From positions 344,430 to 408,429 of the forward strand of contig NZ_PNXY01000003.1 in the NCBI RefSeq assembly GCF_002879865.1: a stretch of DNA of 64,000 bases, written 5' to 3'. The notes below the pieces were generated by a model, which made no database searches, had not been told where the DNA came from, and saw only the letters and a list, made by a program, of their open reading frames with translations. This document shows, piece after piece, positions 27,083 to 36,497 of this stretch. Both the position numbers and the translations under genes were made by a program. Numbering within the stretch: position 1 is the first letter of the stretch; each line of letters begins with the position of its first letter. This DNA is from Paraburkholderia rhynchosiae. Its GTDB lineage: Bacteria; Pseudomonadota; Gammaproteobacteria; Burkholderiales; Burkholderiaceae.

Positions 27083-27964
27083 TCAGCCTTCCAGCACCGG
27101 CGAACGCGTGCGCAGATATTCTTCGAAATCGGCGGCCACTTCCGGGTGACGCAGAGCGAATTCGACCGTCGCCTTCAGATAGCCCAGCTTGCTGCCGCAG
27201 TCGAAACGCGTGCCGTGGTACTTGTACGCGAGAACCTGTTCGTCGGCGAGCAGCGACTGGATCGCGTCCGTGAGCTGCAGTTCGCCGCCGGCGCCAGGCT
27301 TGATCGCGCGGATGTGATCGAAAATGCGCGGCTTGAGCACATAGCGGCCCACCACGCCGAGATTCGACGGCGCCACGCTCGGCTCTGGCTTCTCGACGAT
27401 GCCCGACATCTTGATGATCGAGTCTTCCCACTCCTTGCCGTCGACGATGCCGTACGACTTCGTTTCCTGCGCCGGGATCTCTTCGACGCCGATCACCGAG
27501 CTGTGATAGTGATCGAACACCTCGATCATTTGTGTCATGACGGGCGGCGTGCCGTAGAGCAGGTCGTCCGCGAGAATCACGGCGAACGGATTGTCGCCCA
27601 CCAGTTTCTCCGCGCACAGCACCGCGTGGCCGAGGCCGAGCGCTTCCGGTTGACGCACATAGAAACAGTCGACGTGGCTCGGCTTGATGCTGCGCACGAG
27701 TTCAAGGAGCTTATCTTTGCCGCGTGCTTCGAGTTCGGCTTCGATTTCGTATGACTTATCGAAATGGTCCTCGATCGCGCGCTTGCTGCGGCCCGTCACG
27801 AAAATCATTTCGGTGATGCCGGCCGCCATGGCTTCTTCCACCGCGTATTGAATGAGCGGCTTGTCGACGATGGGCAGCATCTCTTTCGGGCTTGCCTTCG
27901 TGGCAGGGAGGAACCGGGTGCCAAGACCTGCTACCGGAAATACCGCCTTTGTAACTTTTAGCAT
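27083..27964 (-). CDS. galU: UTP-glucose-1-phosphate uridylyltransferase
   Basis: 293 residues, the usual length. Makes UDP-glucose for cell-envelope polysaccharides and sugar interconversion. The N-terminal nucleotide-binding signature FPVAGLGTRFLPATKASPKE and then MLPIVDKPLIQYAVEEA are intact, as are FVTGRSKRAIEDHFD and LADDLLYG. Convergent with tusA; the upstream neighbour valS reads in the same direction, with 71 bases between, including a GC-rich stem at 28004-28022 (GCCCGCC/GGCGGGC) that may end the valS message. Confidence 0.96.
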   Translation of the reverse strand: MLKVTKAVFPVAGLGTRFLPATKASPKEMLPIVDKPLIQYAVEEAMAAGITEMIFVTGRSKRAIEDHFDKSYEIEAELEARGKDKLLELVRSIKPSHVDCFYVRQPEALGLGHAVLCAEKLVGDNPFAVILADDLLYGTPPVMTQMIEVFDHYHSSVIGVEEIPAQETKSYGIVDGKEWEDSIIKMSGIVEKPEPSVAPSNLGVVGRYVLKPRIFDHIRAIKPGAGGELQLTDAIQSLLADEQVLAYKYHGTRFDCGSKLGYLKATVEFALRHPEVAADFEEYLRTRSPVLEG

Positions 27965-28035
27965 GTGATTACCCTGAATCCTCTGGTTTAGCTATCAGTC
28001 CTTGCCCGCCGCGCGGGCGGGCATGGGAGCGTCGA

Positions 28036-30915
28036 TCAGGCCGGCAAGCGCGCGAGCTGGGCTTTCAGCTTACCGACAGTTGCTTCGAATTCCGCCAGCC
28101 TTTTCTGCTCCTGTTCAACGACTGCAGGCGGCGCCTTCGCGACAAAACTTTCGTTCTGCAGTTTGGCATTGCACTTGACGACTTCCGTGCTCAACCGCGC
28201 AATCTCCTTCGACAAACGCTCGCGCTCGACCGCGACATCAATTTTCACTTTCAGCACGAGCTTGTCACTGCCTACGATAGCAATTGGCGCGCCATCCGCT
28301 TGCGCGTCAAGCGCTGCTTCGTCGGCAATGATCTGCACTTCGGACAAACGGGCCAGTGCCTGGGCGTACGGAGCGAAAGTGCGCAGGCGCTCCGCGTTGC
28401 CGGTAGCGAGCAATGGCACCTTCACCGCCGGCGACAGATTCATTTCGCCGCGCAGATTCCGGCACGCATCGATCACTGCTTTCAGGTCGGCGGCCCATTG
28501 TTCCGCGTCTTCGTCGATCTTCGACAACTCGGCAACAGGGTACGGCTGCACCATGATGGACGCTTCGCCCTCGGCCTTGTCCGCGGGATAACGCCCTGCC
28601 AACGGTGCAACTTTCTGCCACAGCGCCTCGGTGATGAATGGAATCACCGGGTGCGCCAGGCGCAACACCGTCTCGAGCACGCGCAGCAGGGTGCGCCGCG
28701 TGGCGCGCTGCTGATTCGGTTGACCCGTCTGGATCTGAACCTTGGCGAGTTCGAGATACCAGTCACAGTATTCATCCCATACGAACTTGTATAGGGCGTT
28801 GGCCACATTGTCGAAGCGATAATCGGCGAACCCCTTGGCGATCTCGGCTTCCACGCGTTGCAGGCGGGACACGATCCAACGGTCCGCCGACGAGAAATTC
28901 AGATGACCGTCCGGCCCGCATTCGCCGCACTGTTCCGGCTTGCCGAAACCGCAATCCTGGCCTTCGCAGTTCATCAGCACGAAGCGCGTGGCGTTCCACA
29001 GCTTGTTGCAGAAGTTGCGATAGCCCTCGCAGCGCGCGAGATCGAAGTTGACGTTGCGGCCGAGCGTGGCCATCGACGCCATTGTGAAGCGCAGCGCGTC
29101 GGTGCCGAACGCGGCAATGCCGTCCGGGAATTCCTTGCGGGTCTTCTTTTCGATCGACGCGGCCTGCTTCGGATTCATGAGACCGGTGGTGCGCTTCGCG
29201 ACGAGCGCGTCGAGACCGATGCCGTCGACGATGTCGATCGGATCGAGCGTATTGCCCTTGCTCTTCGACATCTTCTGGCCTTCGGCGTCGCGCACGAGAC
29301 CGTGCACGTAGACCGTGTCGAACGGCACTTTGCCCGTGAAGTGCGTGGTCATCATGACCATGCGCGCGACCCAGAAGAAGATGATGTCGAAGCCCGTGAC
29401 GAGCACCGACGACGGCAGGAAGTGCTTCAGTTCCTGCGTTTCGTTCGGCCAGCCGAGCGACGAAAACGGCACGAGCGCAGACGAGAACCACGTGTCGAGC
29501 ACGTCTTCGTCGCGTTTGAGAGTACCTGTATAGCCGGCTTCGGCCGCTTTCTCGCGTGCGCCTTCCTCGGTCTTTGCGACGAAGATTTCGCCGTTTTCAC
29601 CGTACCACGCGGGAATCTGATGGCCCCACCAGAGCTGGCGTGAGATGCACCAGTCCTGAATGTTTTCGAGCCACTGGTAGTACGTGGTGGTCCAGTTTTC
29701 CGGCACGAACCTGATTTCGCCGCTGCGAACCACGTCGAGCGCGGTTTCGGCGATCGATTTGCCCGGGTTGAAGGTATCTTCCGGCGCCGGTTTGCTCATC
29801 GCGACGAACCACTGGTCGGTGAGCATCGGCTCGATCACGACGCTGGTGCGGTCGCCGCGCGGCACCATGAGCTTGTGCGGCTTGACCGATTCGAGCACGC
29901 CGAGCGCTTCGAGGTCGGCGACCACCTGCTTGCGGGCTTCGAAACGGTCGAGGCCGCGATATTTTTCCGGCGCGTTGTCGTTGATTTTCGCGTCGAGCGT
30001 GAGGATCTCGATTTGCGGCAGCTTGTGGCGCAGGCCGACCTGATAGTCGTTGAAATCGTGCGCGGGTGTGACCTTGACGACGCCCGTGCCGAATTCGCGG
30101 TCGACATAATCATCCGCGATGATCGGCACTTCGCGGCCCGACAGCGGCAGCGTGACCGTCTTGCCGATCAGATGCGCGTAGCGCTCGTCTTCCGGATGGA
30201 CCATCACGGCGGTGTCGCCGAGCATGGTTTCGGGACGCGTGGTGGCGACCGTCAGATGACCGGAGCCGTCGGTGAGCGGGTACTGAATGTGCCACAGGTG
30301 GCCGTTTTCTTCCTCGCTGACCACTTCGAGATCGGAGACGGCGGTGAGCAGCACCGGGTCCCAGTTCACGAGGCGTTTGCCGCGATAGATCAGGCCCTGT
30401 TCATAGAGGCGCACGAACACGTCGCGCACGGCGGCCGACATCTTGTCGTCCATCGTGAAGTATTCGCGCGACCAGTCGATCGACGCGCCGAGGCGTCGCA
30501 CCTGATTCGTGATGGTCGAGCCGGATTCCTGCTTCCATTCCCATACACGTTCAACGAATTTCTCTCGGCCGAGATCGTGGCGCGACACGCCTTGCGCGTC
30601 GAGTTGGCGCTCGACGACGATCTGCGTGGCGATACCCGCGTGGTCGGTGCCCGGCACCCACAGCGTGTTTTCGCCGAGCATGCGGTGATAGCGGGCGAGG
30701 CCGTCCATGATGGTCTGGTTGAACGCATGGCCCATGTGGAGGGTGCCCGTGACGTTCGGCGGCGGCAACTGGATCGAGAAGTCTTTCCTGTTCCCGTCGA
30801 AGGAAGGCGCCGCGTAGGCGCGCTTTTCCCATTCGGGGCCCCAGTGAGCTTCGATGGTGTGCGGCTCGAAGCTTTTGGCAAGGGTGGAGGAGGTGTCGCT
30901 CGGGGTCTCGCTCAT
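28036..30915 (-). CDS. valS: valyl-tRNA synthetase
   Basis: 959 residues from ATG 30915 ([12 protein letters not shown]); E. coli ValS is 951. Class Ia synthetase: [13 protein letters not shown] contains the HIGH-type motif near residue 59, the CP1 editing domain follows ([16 protein letters not shown]), and KMSKSKGN lies near residue 550. The tRNA-binding domain ends in the ValS coiled-coil arm (~890-955, rich in Lys/Glu). A longer in-frame start at 31017 would run through the promoter with its TATAAT and is rejected. Confidence 0.97.
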   Translation of the reverse strand: MSETPSDTSSTLAKSFEPHTIEAHWGPEWEKRAYAAPSFDGNRKDFSIQLPPPNVTGTLHMGHAFNQTIMDGLARYHRMLGENTLWVPGTDHAGIATQIVVERQLDAQGVSRHDLGREKFVERVWEWKQESGSTITNQVRRLGASIDWSREYFTMDDKMSAAVRDVFVRLYEQGLIYRGKRLVNWDPVLLTAVSDLEVVSEEENGHLWHIQYPLTDGSGHLTVATTRPETMLGDTAVMVHPEDERYAHLIGKTVTLPLSGREVPIIADDYVDREFGTGVVKVTPAHDFNDYQVGLRHKLPQIEILTLDAKINDNAPEKYRGLDRFEARKQVVADLEALGVLESVKPHKLMVPRGDRTSVVIEPMLTDQWFVAMSKPAPEDTFNPGKSIAETALDVVRSGEIRFVPENWTTTYYQWLENIQDWCISRQLWWGHQIPAWYGENGEIFVAKTEEGAREKAAEAGYTGTLKRDEDVLDTWFSSALVPFSSLGWPNETQELKHFLPSSVLVTGFDIIFFWVARMVMMTTHFTGKVPFDTVYVHGLVRDAEGQKMSKSKGNTLDPIDIVDGIGLDALVAKRTTGLMNPKQAASIEKKTRKEFPDGIAAFGTDALRFTMASMATLGRNVNFDLARCEGYRNFCNKLWNATRFVLMNCEGQDCGFGKPEQCGECGPDGHLNFSSADRWIVSRLQRVEAEIAKGFADYRFDNVANALYKFVWDEYCDWYLELAKVQIQTGQPNQQRATRRTLLRVLETVLRLAHPVIPFITEALWQKVAPLAGRYPADKAEGEASIMVQPYPVAELSKIDEDAEQWAADLKAVIDACRNLRGEMNLSPAVKVPLLATGNAERLRTFAPYAQALARLSEVQIIADEAALDAQADGAPIAIVGSDKLVLKVKIDVAVERERLSKEIARLSTEVVKCNAKLQNESFVAKAPPAVVEQEQKRLAEFEATVGKLKAQLARLPA

Positions 30916-30949
30916 GTGTCGATCGGCTGGTGAATGCGGAGAATGTTCG

Positions 30950-30955
30950 ATTATA
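30950..30955 (-). promoter_or_regulatory. -10 box of the valS promoter
   Basis: TATAAT on the minus strand, about 35 bases before the valS start. The upstream sequence is A/C-rich and no strong -35 is evident. Confidence 0.5.
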
Positions 30956-31030
30956 AGGGGCGCTGGGGGCGCGGCCCTGGTTTTGGGGTTCGGGTTTGGG
31001 TTGTCGTTTGTCTGCAAGTTGTTGCCTGTC

Positions 31031-31072
31031 CTTGAAGTCGCGGTGGTCTATTGGGGTTGCGCCTGTGCTGGG
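31031..31072 (-). repeat. dispersed 42-bp element, copy A (upstream of valS)
   Basis: Read on the minus strand it matches copy B at 33976-34017 in 36 of 42 positions, with the core CCAATAGACCACCGCGA. It ends 116 bases before the valS start and is followed by A/C-rich sequence, as in copy B. The two copies are inverted relative to each other and bracket the decayed CDI region. Confidence 0.7.
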
Positions 31073-31227
31073 CGGCACTGTGCCCGCTCGGGGTATCGCT
31101 ACCCGCAATCGGAAAAAGCTGAATGCGGGCGGCGTGTTGCGTCTATCGCACGACGGGCCATCGCCGACATTTTTGGGACCGTGGTTGCGCTACGTTACGG
31201 CCTCTTCAGTGATCCGTAATTAAAAAG

Positions 31228-31464
31228 ATGAACCGCAAAACATACAGGCTGGTGTACAGCCGGTTGAGAGGAATGCTTGTCGCCGTCGGGGAAACCGCCA
31301 CGGCAACGGGCAAGGCAGCCGGACAGACCACCGTGCCCAAACGTAGTGATGCGGCAGGATATACGGCAGGACATACAGCGCAATTTACGCTGCGGCAGAT
31401 CGCGTTCGCCGCGCTTGCGCTACTGGGCGTGCTGCCGGCGTTCTCGGGCGCAATAACGGGGTGA
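31228..31464 (+). pseudogene. ESPR signal-region remnant of a BcpA/CdiA/FhaB-type exoprotein
   Basis: A 78-codon frame whose start MNRKTYRLVYSRLRGMLVAV matches the extended signal peptide region of large two-partner-secretion exoproteins, followed by a second hydrophobic signal core (IAFAALALLGVLPAFSGA) and then an immediate stop at the point where cleavage and the TPS secretion domain should follow. The 3000-residue-scale remainder is absent. The sequence right after the stop codes GA-rich peptide in another frame, which suits an internal deletion. It lies directly upstream of a small membrane protein and a TpsB gene, the order of a Burkholderia bcpA-bcpI-bcpB locus. Confidence 0.75.
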
Positions 31465-31551
31465 TTGGTGCCGGTGCCGCTGGCGCTGCGGGATCGGAAG
31501 TCGGAACTAGGGCAATCGATGACGCAAAGAAGCTCACAGGGAAGTAAAACC

Positions 31552-31770
31552 ATGAAACGGCTACTTCTCGCCTACCTGAAGATTTTCCTTATTGCGTTTG
31601 CTGCAATCGCGTTAGTCGTTGCGTTCGCAAACTTCGTGGTTCACATGTTCTACGGCGCGAATTTCACTTTGAGCAGCGACGACCTGCGGACTGTGTTGAA
31701 GCAAGGAGCGCTACTTGGCACTTTGTTTTGCGTTTTCGCAACCGTGGCCTATGTACGACGGAAAGGTTGA
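31552..31770 (+). CDS. small membrane protein, possible orphan CDI immunity protein
   Basis: 72 residues from ATG 31552, preceded by AGGGAAG at good spacing; a longer TTG start at 31465 is less likely. Two hydrophobic segments (about residues 4-27, YLKIFLIAFAAIALVVAFAN, and 49-66, LLGTLFCVFATVAYV) flank a short polar stretch with LSSDDLRTVLKQG, and the protein ends RRKG. I do not recognise the family. It lies between the exoprotein remnant and the TpsB gene, exactly where the immunity gene bcpI/cdiI lies in Burkholderia CDI loci, and inner-membrane immunity proteins are known for pore-forming CDI toxins. Function is inferred from place only. Confidence 0.55.
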   Translation: MKRLLLAYLKIFLIAFAAIALVVAFANFVVHMFYGANFTLSSDDLRTVLKQGALLGTLFCVFATVAYVRRKG

Positions 31771-31847
31771 GGGTCTCTAACGACCCGCACGCACGCTAAT
31801 CAGTACGTCGGATTCCTGACGGGCTCCGGCTCTATCTCGCATCTCAT

Positions 31848-33601
31848 ATGAAAATCAGAACGAGGCTGGCGGCTCTGCCGCTCACAGCCCTGGTATCACT
31901 CGTCCATGCGCAGCAGGCGCCTACTCCCGCCGACGCAGCAGCCGCCGCACGCGCCAATGCAGAGCAGAACCAGCAGATCCAGCAGCAGCGCGACGCGCAG
32001 CAACGCGAAGCAACCGTGCAGGCGCCTTCCGTCCGCTCGGTCGTTCCAACGACCGAAGGTTTTCCGGACCTGCCGGTGGAGACGCCGTGCTTTCGCATCG
32101 ACGTGTTCGTGCTCGACGTGCCCGCGACGCTGCCGGATGCCGTGCGCAGCCGAGGAGCCTCGGCTCTATCACTGGACCCGTTTGCCTTCGCCCGCGAATG
32201 GCTCGACCACTACAAAGGGCAATGTGTCGGCAAGAGCGGGCTCGACACGATCACGAAAGGATTGCAGCAGGCGATCCTGAGCCATGGCTACGTGACAACG
32301 CGCGTGCTCGTCCCACAGCAGGACATATCAAAAGGCGCGCTCGCATTCGCACTCGTTCCCGGCGTCGTGCATCGACTGCGCTTTGCCGCTCCCGCCACCC
32401 GCGGCACATGGAAATCCGCCTTCCCCGCCCGCGATGGCGACCTGCTGAACCTGCGCGAGCTTGAGCAGGGTCTGGAACAGATGAAACGCGTCGCGAGCCA
32501 GGACGTGGACATCAAGATCGAGCCGACCGACATTCCCGGCGAGAGCGATGTCGTTATCACAGTGAAACGTGCGAAGCCCTGGAGCGTCGTCGCGTCGGTG
32601 AACAACTCAGGCTCGCGCGCCACCGGCAAGCTACAGGGCAACGTCAGCCTCGGCCTCGACAACCCGCTCGGCCTGAACGATGTCTTCACGGCCGGCGCAA
32701 GTCAGGATCTGGAATTCGGTGACAAGCGGCTCGGCTCGCACGGCTTCAACGGTTCGTATTCGTTGCCGTGGGGATACTGGACCGCGACGCTGTCAGGCAA
32801 CACGAACACCTACTATCAGCAGATTGCAGGCGTGAACCAGACGTTTGTCTCAAGCGGCAATGCGCAGACGGCCGCGCTCAAACTGCAACGCGTTATCAGC
32901 CGTAGCCAGAGTGATGTGCTTGGCATCGAGTTGCAGCTAGCGAAGCGATTTGGCGACAGCTTCATTGACGACACGGACATTCCGCAGCAGAGGCGCAACA
33001 ACACGTTCATCGAGGCAGGCGTGACGGACCGGCATTACTTCGGCGCCGCGCAGTTCGACGGCACGCTTGCGTACCGTCAGGGCATCGGCGGCCTGGGCGC
33101 GACGCCAGACCCCTACGCGACCGGTTCGACCTACCGCTTCCACATGGCCGTCCTGGATGCGAATCTGTTGGTCCCGTTCGCCATAGCGACACAGCCGCTG
33201 CGCTATGTGACGACCGTCCACGGCCAGTTCACGAACAACACGCTGTTCTATCTGGACGACCTGACCATCGGCAGCCGCTATACGGTGCGTGGCTTCGATG
33301 GCGAAACGATGCTCGCCGCCGAAAAGGGCTTCTACCTGGCGCAACGAATTGCAGGATGCCCATCGGACCGACAGGGCAGACGCTCTACGCAGGCATCGAC
33401 TACGGGCGCGTATTCGGTCCGAACACAGCGTTTCTCGCGGGGACGCAACTCGTGGGCGCGGCAATCGGCATTCGCGGCGGCGTGCCCTCGAAATACGCGG
33501 GGCTCTCCTACGACCTGTTTGCCGGAACACCGCTCTACAAGCCTTCAGGTTTTCCGACCGCACGCGCGACGGTCGGATTCCAGATGACGGCGCAGTTCTG
33601 A
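31848..33601 (+). pseudogene. TpsB outer-membrane transporter (BcpB/CdiB-like), double-frameshifted
   Basis: POTRA-barrel protein that would export a TpsA partner. Signal peptide residues 1-21 (LPLTALVSLVHA before QQA), a Gln/Ala-rich helix (~22-60), POTRA domains from ~75 (CFRIDVFVLD, then LSHGYVTTRVLVPQQDISKGAL) and the FhaC barrel from ~245, including the conserved lid motif VRGFDGE near 480. The frame is correct to codon 33333. An extra C at 33335-33336 shifts to the frame reading WRNELQ, and an extra G at 33354-33355 shifts again to MPIGPTGQTLYAGIDYGRVFG, which runs to the proper end VGFQMTAQF at 33601. Without both insertions the protein is full-length; as read it ends in ~85 unrelated residues. 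Confidence 0.85.
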
Positions 33602-33634
33602 ATGTCAGTGCGAGCGTCTACCCGGGGATGACCT

Positions 33635-33948
33635 GTGCGCGACCTTGCCGTGTCGCCATATGTCTTCGGTGCAAAAATCCTCGCTGACAATCTGTTCACA
33701 TTACTCAGCGATCTCGACGCGACGCACGACCGCAGACATGTAAGCCGTCATAACCGGGTGTACGCACTGGGCGCACTGAAGCCCGTCCTCGGCGCGTGCC
33801 TTCTGCGCATCCCGCGCTGTCTGGACGGCCCGGCCGGTGTGCTGGAAATGATCCCGAGACCCGATGCCGGATACAGCCCTCACGCTCCTATCCAAGGGCA
33901 CCCAGAAAAGCCAAGCCCCACTTCCATCTCGCGTACAAACTCGCCTGA
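33635..33948 (+). mobile_element. C-terminal fragment of an IS4-type transposase, frameshifted
   Basis: Frame from 33635 reads PYVFGAKILADNLFTLL and then SRHNRVYALGALKPVLG to VLEMI; near 33855 it must shift by one base to continue TRCRIQPSRSYPRAPR and end HFHLAYKLA-stop at 33948. This end resembles what I recall of IS4-family transposase C-termini in Burkholderia. No terminal repeats or upstream catalytic DDE regions are present, so only a scrap survives, directly abutting the broken TpsB gene. Confidence 0.5.
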
Positions 33949-33975
33949 TGCAGTGGGGCTTAAGTTAAGAGCATT

Positions 33976-34017
33976 GCCCCGCACAGGGGCAACGCCAATA
34001 GACGACCGCGAAATCAA
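33976..34017 (+). repeat. dispersed 42-bp element, copy B (upstream of uvrD)
   Basis: Inverted relative to copy A at 31031-31072, 36 of 42 identical. It contains a perfect TTGCCCC-GCACA-GGGGCAA stem that begins just before it at 33974. It ends 117 bases before the uvrD start and is followed by A/C-rich sequence and a TATAAT. Confidence 0.7.
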
Positions 34018-34098
34018 TGAAACGCCAACAAATCCCAACCCAAACCAACAAAAACCACCCAGCCGACCGGGCAAAAAAAGCAAGCCCCCGCCGGGGCA

Positions 34099-34104
34099 TA
34101 TAAT
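34099..34104 (+). promoter_or_regulatory. -10 box of the uvrD promoter
   Basis: TATAAT 29 bases before the uvrD start, following a CCCCCGCCGGGG stem-like stretch. The -35 region is not clear. Confidence 0.5.
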
Positions 34105-34133
34105 GACGAACACCCCGCCGTCCCTCCGAAAAA

Positions 34134-36497
34134 ATGCCCGACCTGCTAGCCAATCTCAACGCCGAACAACACGCCGCCGTCACGCTCCCCAACGAGCCCG
34201 CGCTCATTCTCGCCGGTGCGGGCAGCGGCAAAACCCGCGTGCTCATCACACGCATCGCGTGGCTCATCCAGCACGGCCTCGCGTCGCCGGCCACCATTCT
34301 GGCCGTGACCTTCACCAACAAGGCCGCGCGCGAAATGATGTCGCGTCTGTCGGCGCTTCTGCCCATCGACACGCGCGGCATGTGGATCGGCACGTTTCAC
34401 GGCCTGTGTAACCGCATGCTGCGCGCGCATCACCGCGACGCCGGGCTGCCCGCCACCTTCCAGATTCTCGATACCGCCGACCAGTTGTCCGCGATCAAGC
34501 GTCTGATGAAGGGCCTCAACATCGACGACGAAAAGTACCCGGCGAAAAATCTCCAGTACTTCATCAACAACGCGAAGGAACAAGGGCTGCGCCCGAAAGA
34601 CGTCGACGCCACCGACAATTTCAACCGCAAATTCGTCGAGCTTTACGAAGCCTACGACCACCAATGCCAGCGCGAAGGCGTCGTCGATTTTCCGGAATTG
34701 CTGCTTCGCTGCTATGAACTGCTCGCGCACAATCCGCCGCTGCGCGCGCATTATCAGGCGCGCTTCAAACACATTCTCGTCGACGAGTTTCAGGACACGA
34801 ACAAGCTGCAATACGCGTGGCTGAAGCTGCTCGCGGGCCAGACGAATTCGATCTTCGCGGTCGGCGACGACGACCAGTCGATCTACGCATTCCGCGGCGC
34901 GAACGTCGGCAACATGCGCGACTTCGAACACGAGTTCAACGTCCGGCATCTGATCAAGCTCGAGCAGAACTACCGCTCGCACGGCCACATTCTCGATGCG
35001 GCCAATCAGTTGATCGCCAACAATTCGCGGCGTCTGGGCAAGAATCTGCGTACCGACGCCGGTCACGGTGAACCGGTCCGCGTCTATGAATCCGCGACGG
35101 ATTCGCAGGAAGCCGGCTGGATCGTCGAGGAAATCAAGGCGCTGATCAGCACGGGGACGTCGCGCAGCGAAATCGCGATTCTCTATCGCAGCAACGCGCA
35201 GTCGCGCACCATCGAGCATACGTTGGTCAATGCTGGCATTGCGTATCGGGTGTACGGCGGCTTGCGCTTTTTCGAGCGCCAGGAAGTCAAGCACGCGCTC
35301 GCGTATCTGCGCCTGATCGACAATCCGAACGACGACACCGCGTTCGCGCGCGTCGTCAACTTCCCCACGCGCGGCATCGGCGCACGCTCGATCGAACAAC
35401 TCGCGGATGCCGCGCGCCTGTACAACTGCTCGATGGCCGCGGCGATTCCGTATGTTGCCGGCAAGGCGGGCTCCAGCCTCGCGAGCTTCGCAAACCTGAT
35501 CGGCAAGATGCGCGCGGAAACGCAGCAGATGAGCTTGCCGGAAACCGTCGAATACGTGGTTCGCACTAGCGGTCTCGCAGATTTTTATCAGAACGAGCGC
35601 GAAGGCCAGGACCGGCTGGAGAATTTGCAGGAACTGGTCAACGCGGCGGCTGCGTTCGTCAGCGAAGAGGGCTATGGAATGGACACGCCGGCGCGCTCCA
35701 TTCCACTGCATCCAGGCGCGACCGCCGCGCCCGAACTCGCAGTCGCGACCGACGACCCGAACACGGTCGTACTCGACGCGCCCGGCATCGCCGATCCCGC
35801 GCAAAACCCGGACACGATGACGCCGCTCGCCGGTTTCCTGTCGCACGCGTCGCTCGAAGCGGGCGACAACCAGGCGCAAGCCGGCCAGGAAGCCGTGCAA
35901 CTGATGACGGTGCACGCAGCCAAGGGCCTGGAATTCACCGCGGTGTTCATCACAGGTCTCGAAGAGGGCCTGTTCCCGCACGAGAACAGCGCGATGGAAT
36001 CGGACGGTCTCGAAGAAGAGCGTCGTTTGATGTACGTGGCGATTACGCGGGCGAAGGAGCGCTTGTACCTGTCGTTTGCGCAAAGCCGGATGCTGCACGG
36101 CCAGACGCGCTACAACATCCGCTCACGTTTCTTCGACGAATTGCCGCAGGAAACGCTCAAGTGGCTCACGCCGAAGGTCGAGGCGGGCGCGCGCTGGGGC
36201 GGCCGCTCGGACAACGCGGGCTACGGGCGCGACTGGTTCGCGCGGCCGGACCGTCAGCAGGGTTACGGGGGCGGGGCATCGACGACGGCCGCGCCGTTGC
36301 CGGCTTTCGCCAACGAGCAGCGCGCGGCGGAGACGGGCTTTCGCGTCGGTCAGCAGGTATTCCATACGAAGTTCGGCGAAGGCACGATCACCGCGTTGGA
36401 AGGCGGCGGCACCGACGCGAAGGCGCAAGTCAAGTTCAAGCGCCATGGTGAGAAGTGGCTGGCGCTCGCGGTCGCGAAACTGCAGGCGGTCGAATGA
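34134..36497 (+). CDS. uvrD: UvrD/Rep-family DNA helicase
   Basis: 787 residues, superfamily 1 3'-5' helicase for mismatch and nucleotide-excision repair. Motifs in order: Q-motif LNAEQHAAV, Walker A AGAGSGKT (residues ~27-34), motif Ia TFTNKAAREM, Walker B VDEFQDTN, motif III GDDDQSIYAFRGA, motif IV LEQNYRS, motif V TVHAAKGLEF and motif VI VAITRAKERLYL. An alanine/proline-rich insert of about 60 residues precedes motif V. The C-terminus ends with the Tudor-like patch GQQVFHTKFGEGTITALEGGG. Domain order and C-terminus fit UvrD better than Rep or PcrA. Confidence 0.95.
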   Translation: MPDLLANLNAEQHAAVTLPNEPALILAGAGSGKTRVLITRIAWLIQHGLASPATILAVTFTNKAAREMMSRLSALLPIDTRGMWIGTFHGLCNRMLRAHHRDAGLPATFQILDTADQLSAIKRLMKGLNIDDEKYPAKNLQYFINNAKEQGLRPKDVDATDNFNRKFVELYEAYDHQCQREGVVDFPELLLRCYELLAHNPPLRAHYQARFKHILVDEFQDTNKLQYAWLKLLAGQTNSIFAVGDDDQSIYAFRGANVGNMRDFEHEFNVRHLIKLEQNYRSHGHILDAANQLIANNSRRLGKNLRTDAGHGEPVRVYESATDSQEAGWIVEEIKALISTGTSRSEIAILYRSNAQSRTIEHTLVNAGIAYRVYGGLRFFERQEVKHALAYLRLIDNPNDDTAFARVVNFPTRGIGARSIEQLADAARLYNCSMAAAIPYVAGKAGSSLASFANLIGKMRAETQQMSLPETVEYVVRTSGLADFYQNEREGQDRLENLQELVNAAAAFVSEEGYGMDTPARSIPLHPGATAAPELAVATDDPNTVVLDAPGIADPAQNPDTMTPLAGFLSHASLEAGDNQAQAGQEAVQLMTVHAAKGLEFTAVFITGLEEGLFPHENSAMESDGLEEERRLMYVAITRAKERLYLSFAQSRMLHGQTRYNIRSRFFDELPQETLKWLTPKVEAGARWGGRSDNAGYGRDWFARPDRQQGYGGGASTTAAPLPAFANEQRAAETGFRVGQQVFHTKFGEGTITALEGGGTDAKAQVKFKRHGEKWLALAVAKLQAVE

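Larger units (their letters stand above)
30916..31227. other. valS upstream region (312 bases)
   Basis: Holds the valS promoter, one copy of the dispersed 42-bp element, and a small GGGTA-TCGC-TACCC stem at 31091-31104. The remainder up to the ESPR fragment has nothing recognisable. Confidence 0.6.

Noticed and set aside
33289..33687. 132-codon frame overlapping the end of the TpsB gene
   Set aside because: Only the short WRNELQ stretch between the two frameshifts belongs to TpsB; the rest is shadow.
31228..34017. The decayed region considered as a genomic island with an integrase
   Set aside because: No integrase, tRNA attachment site or target duplication is visible; only one transposase fragment is present.
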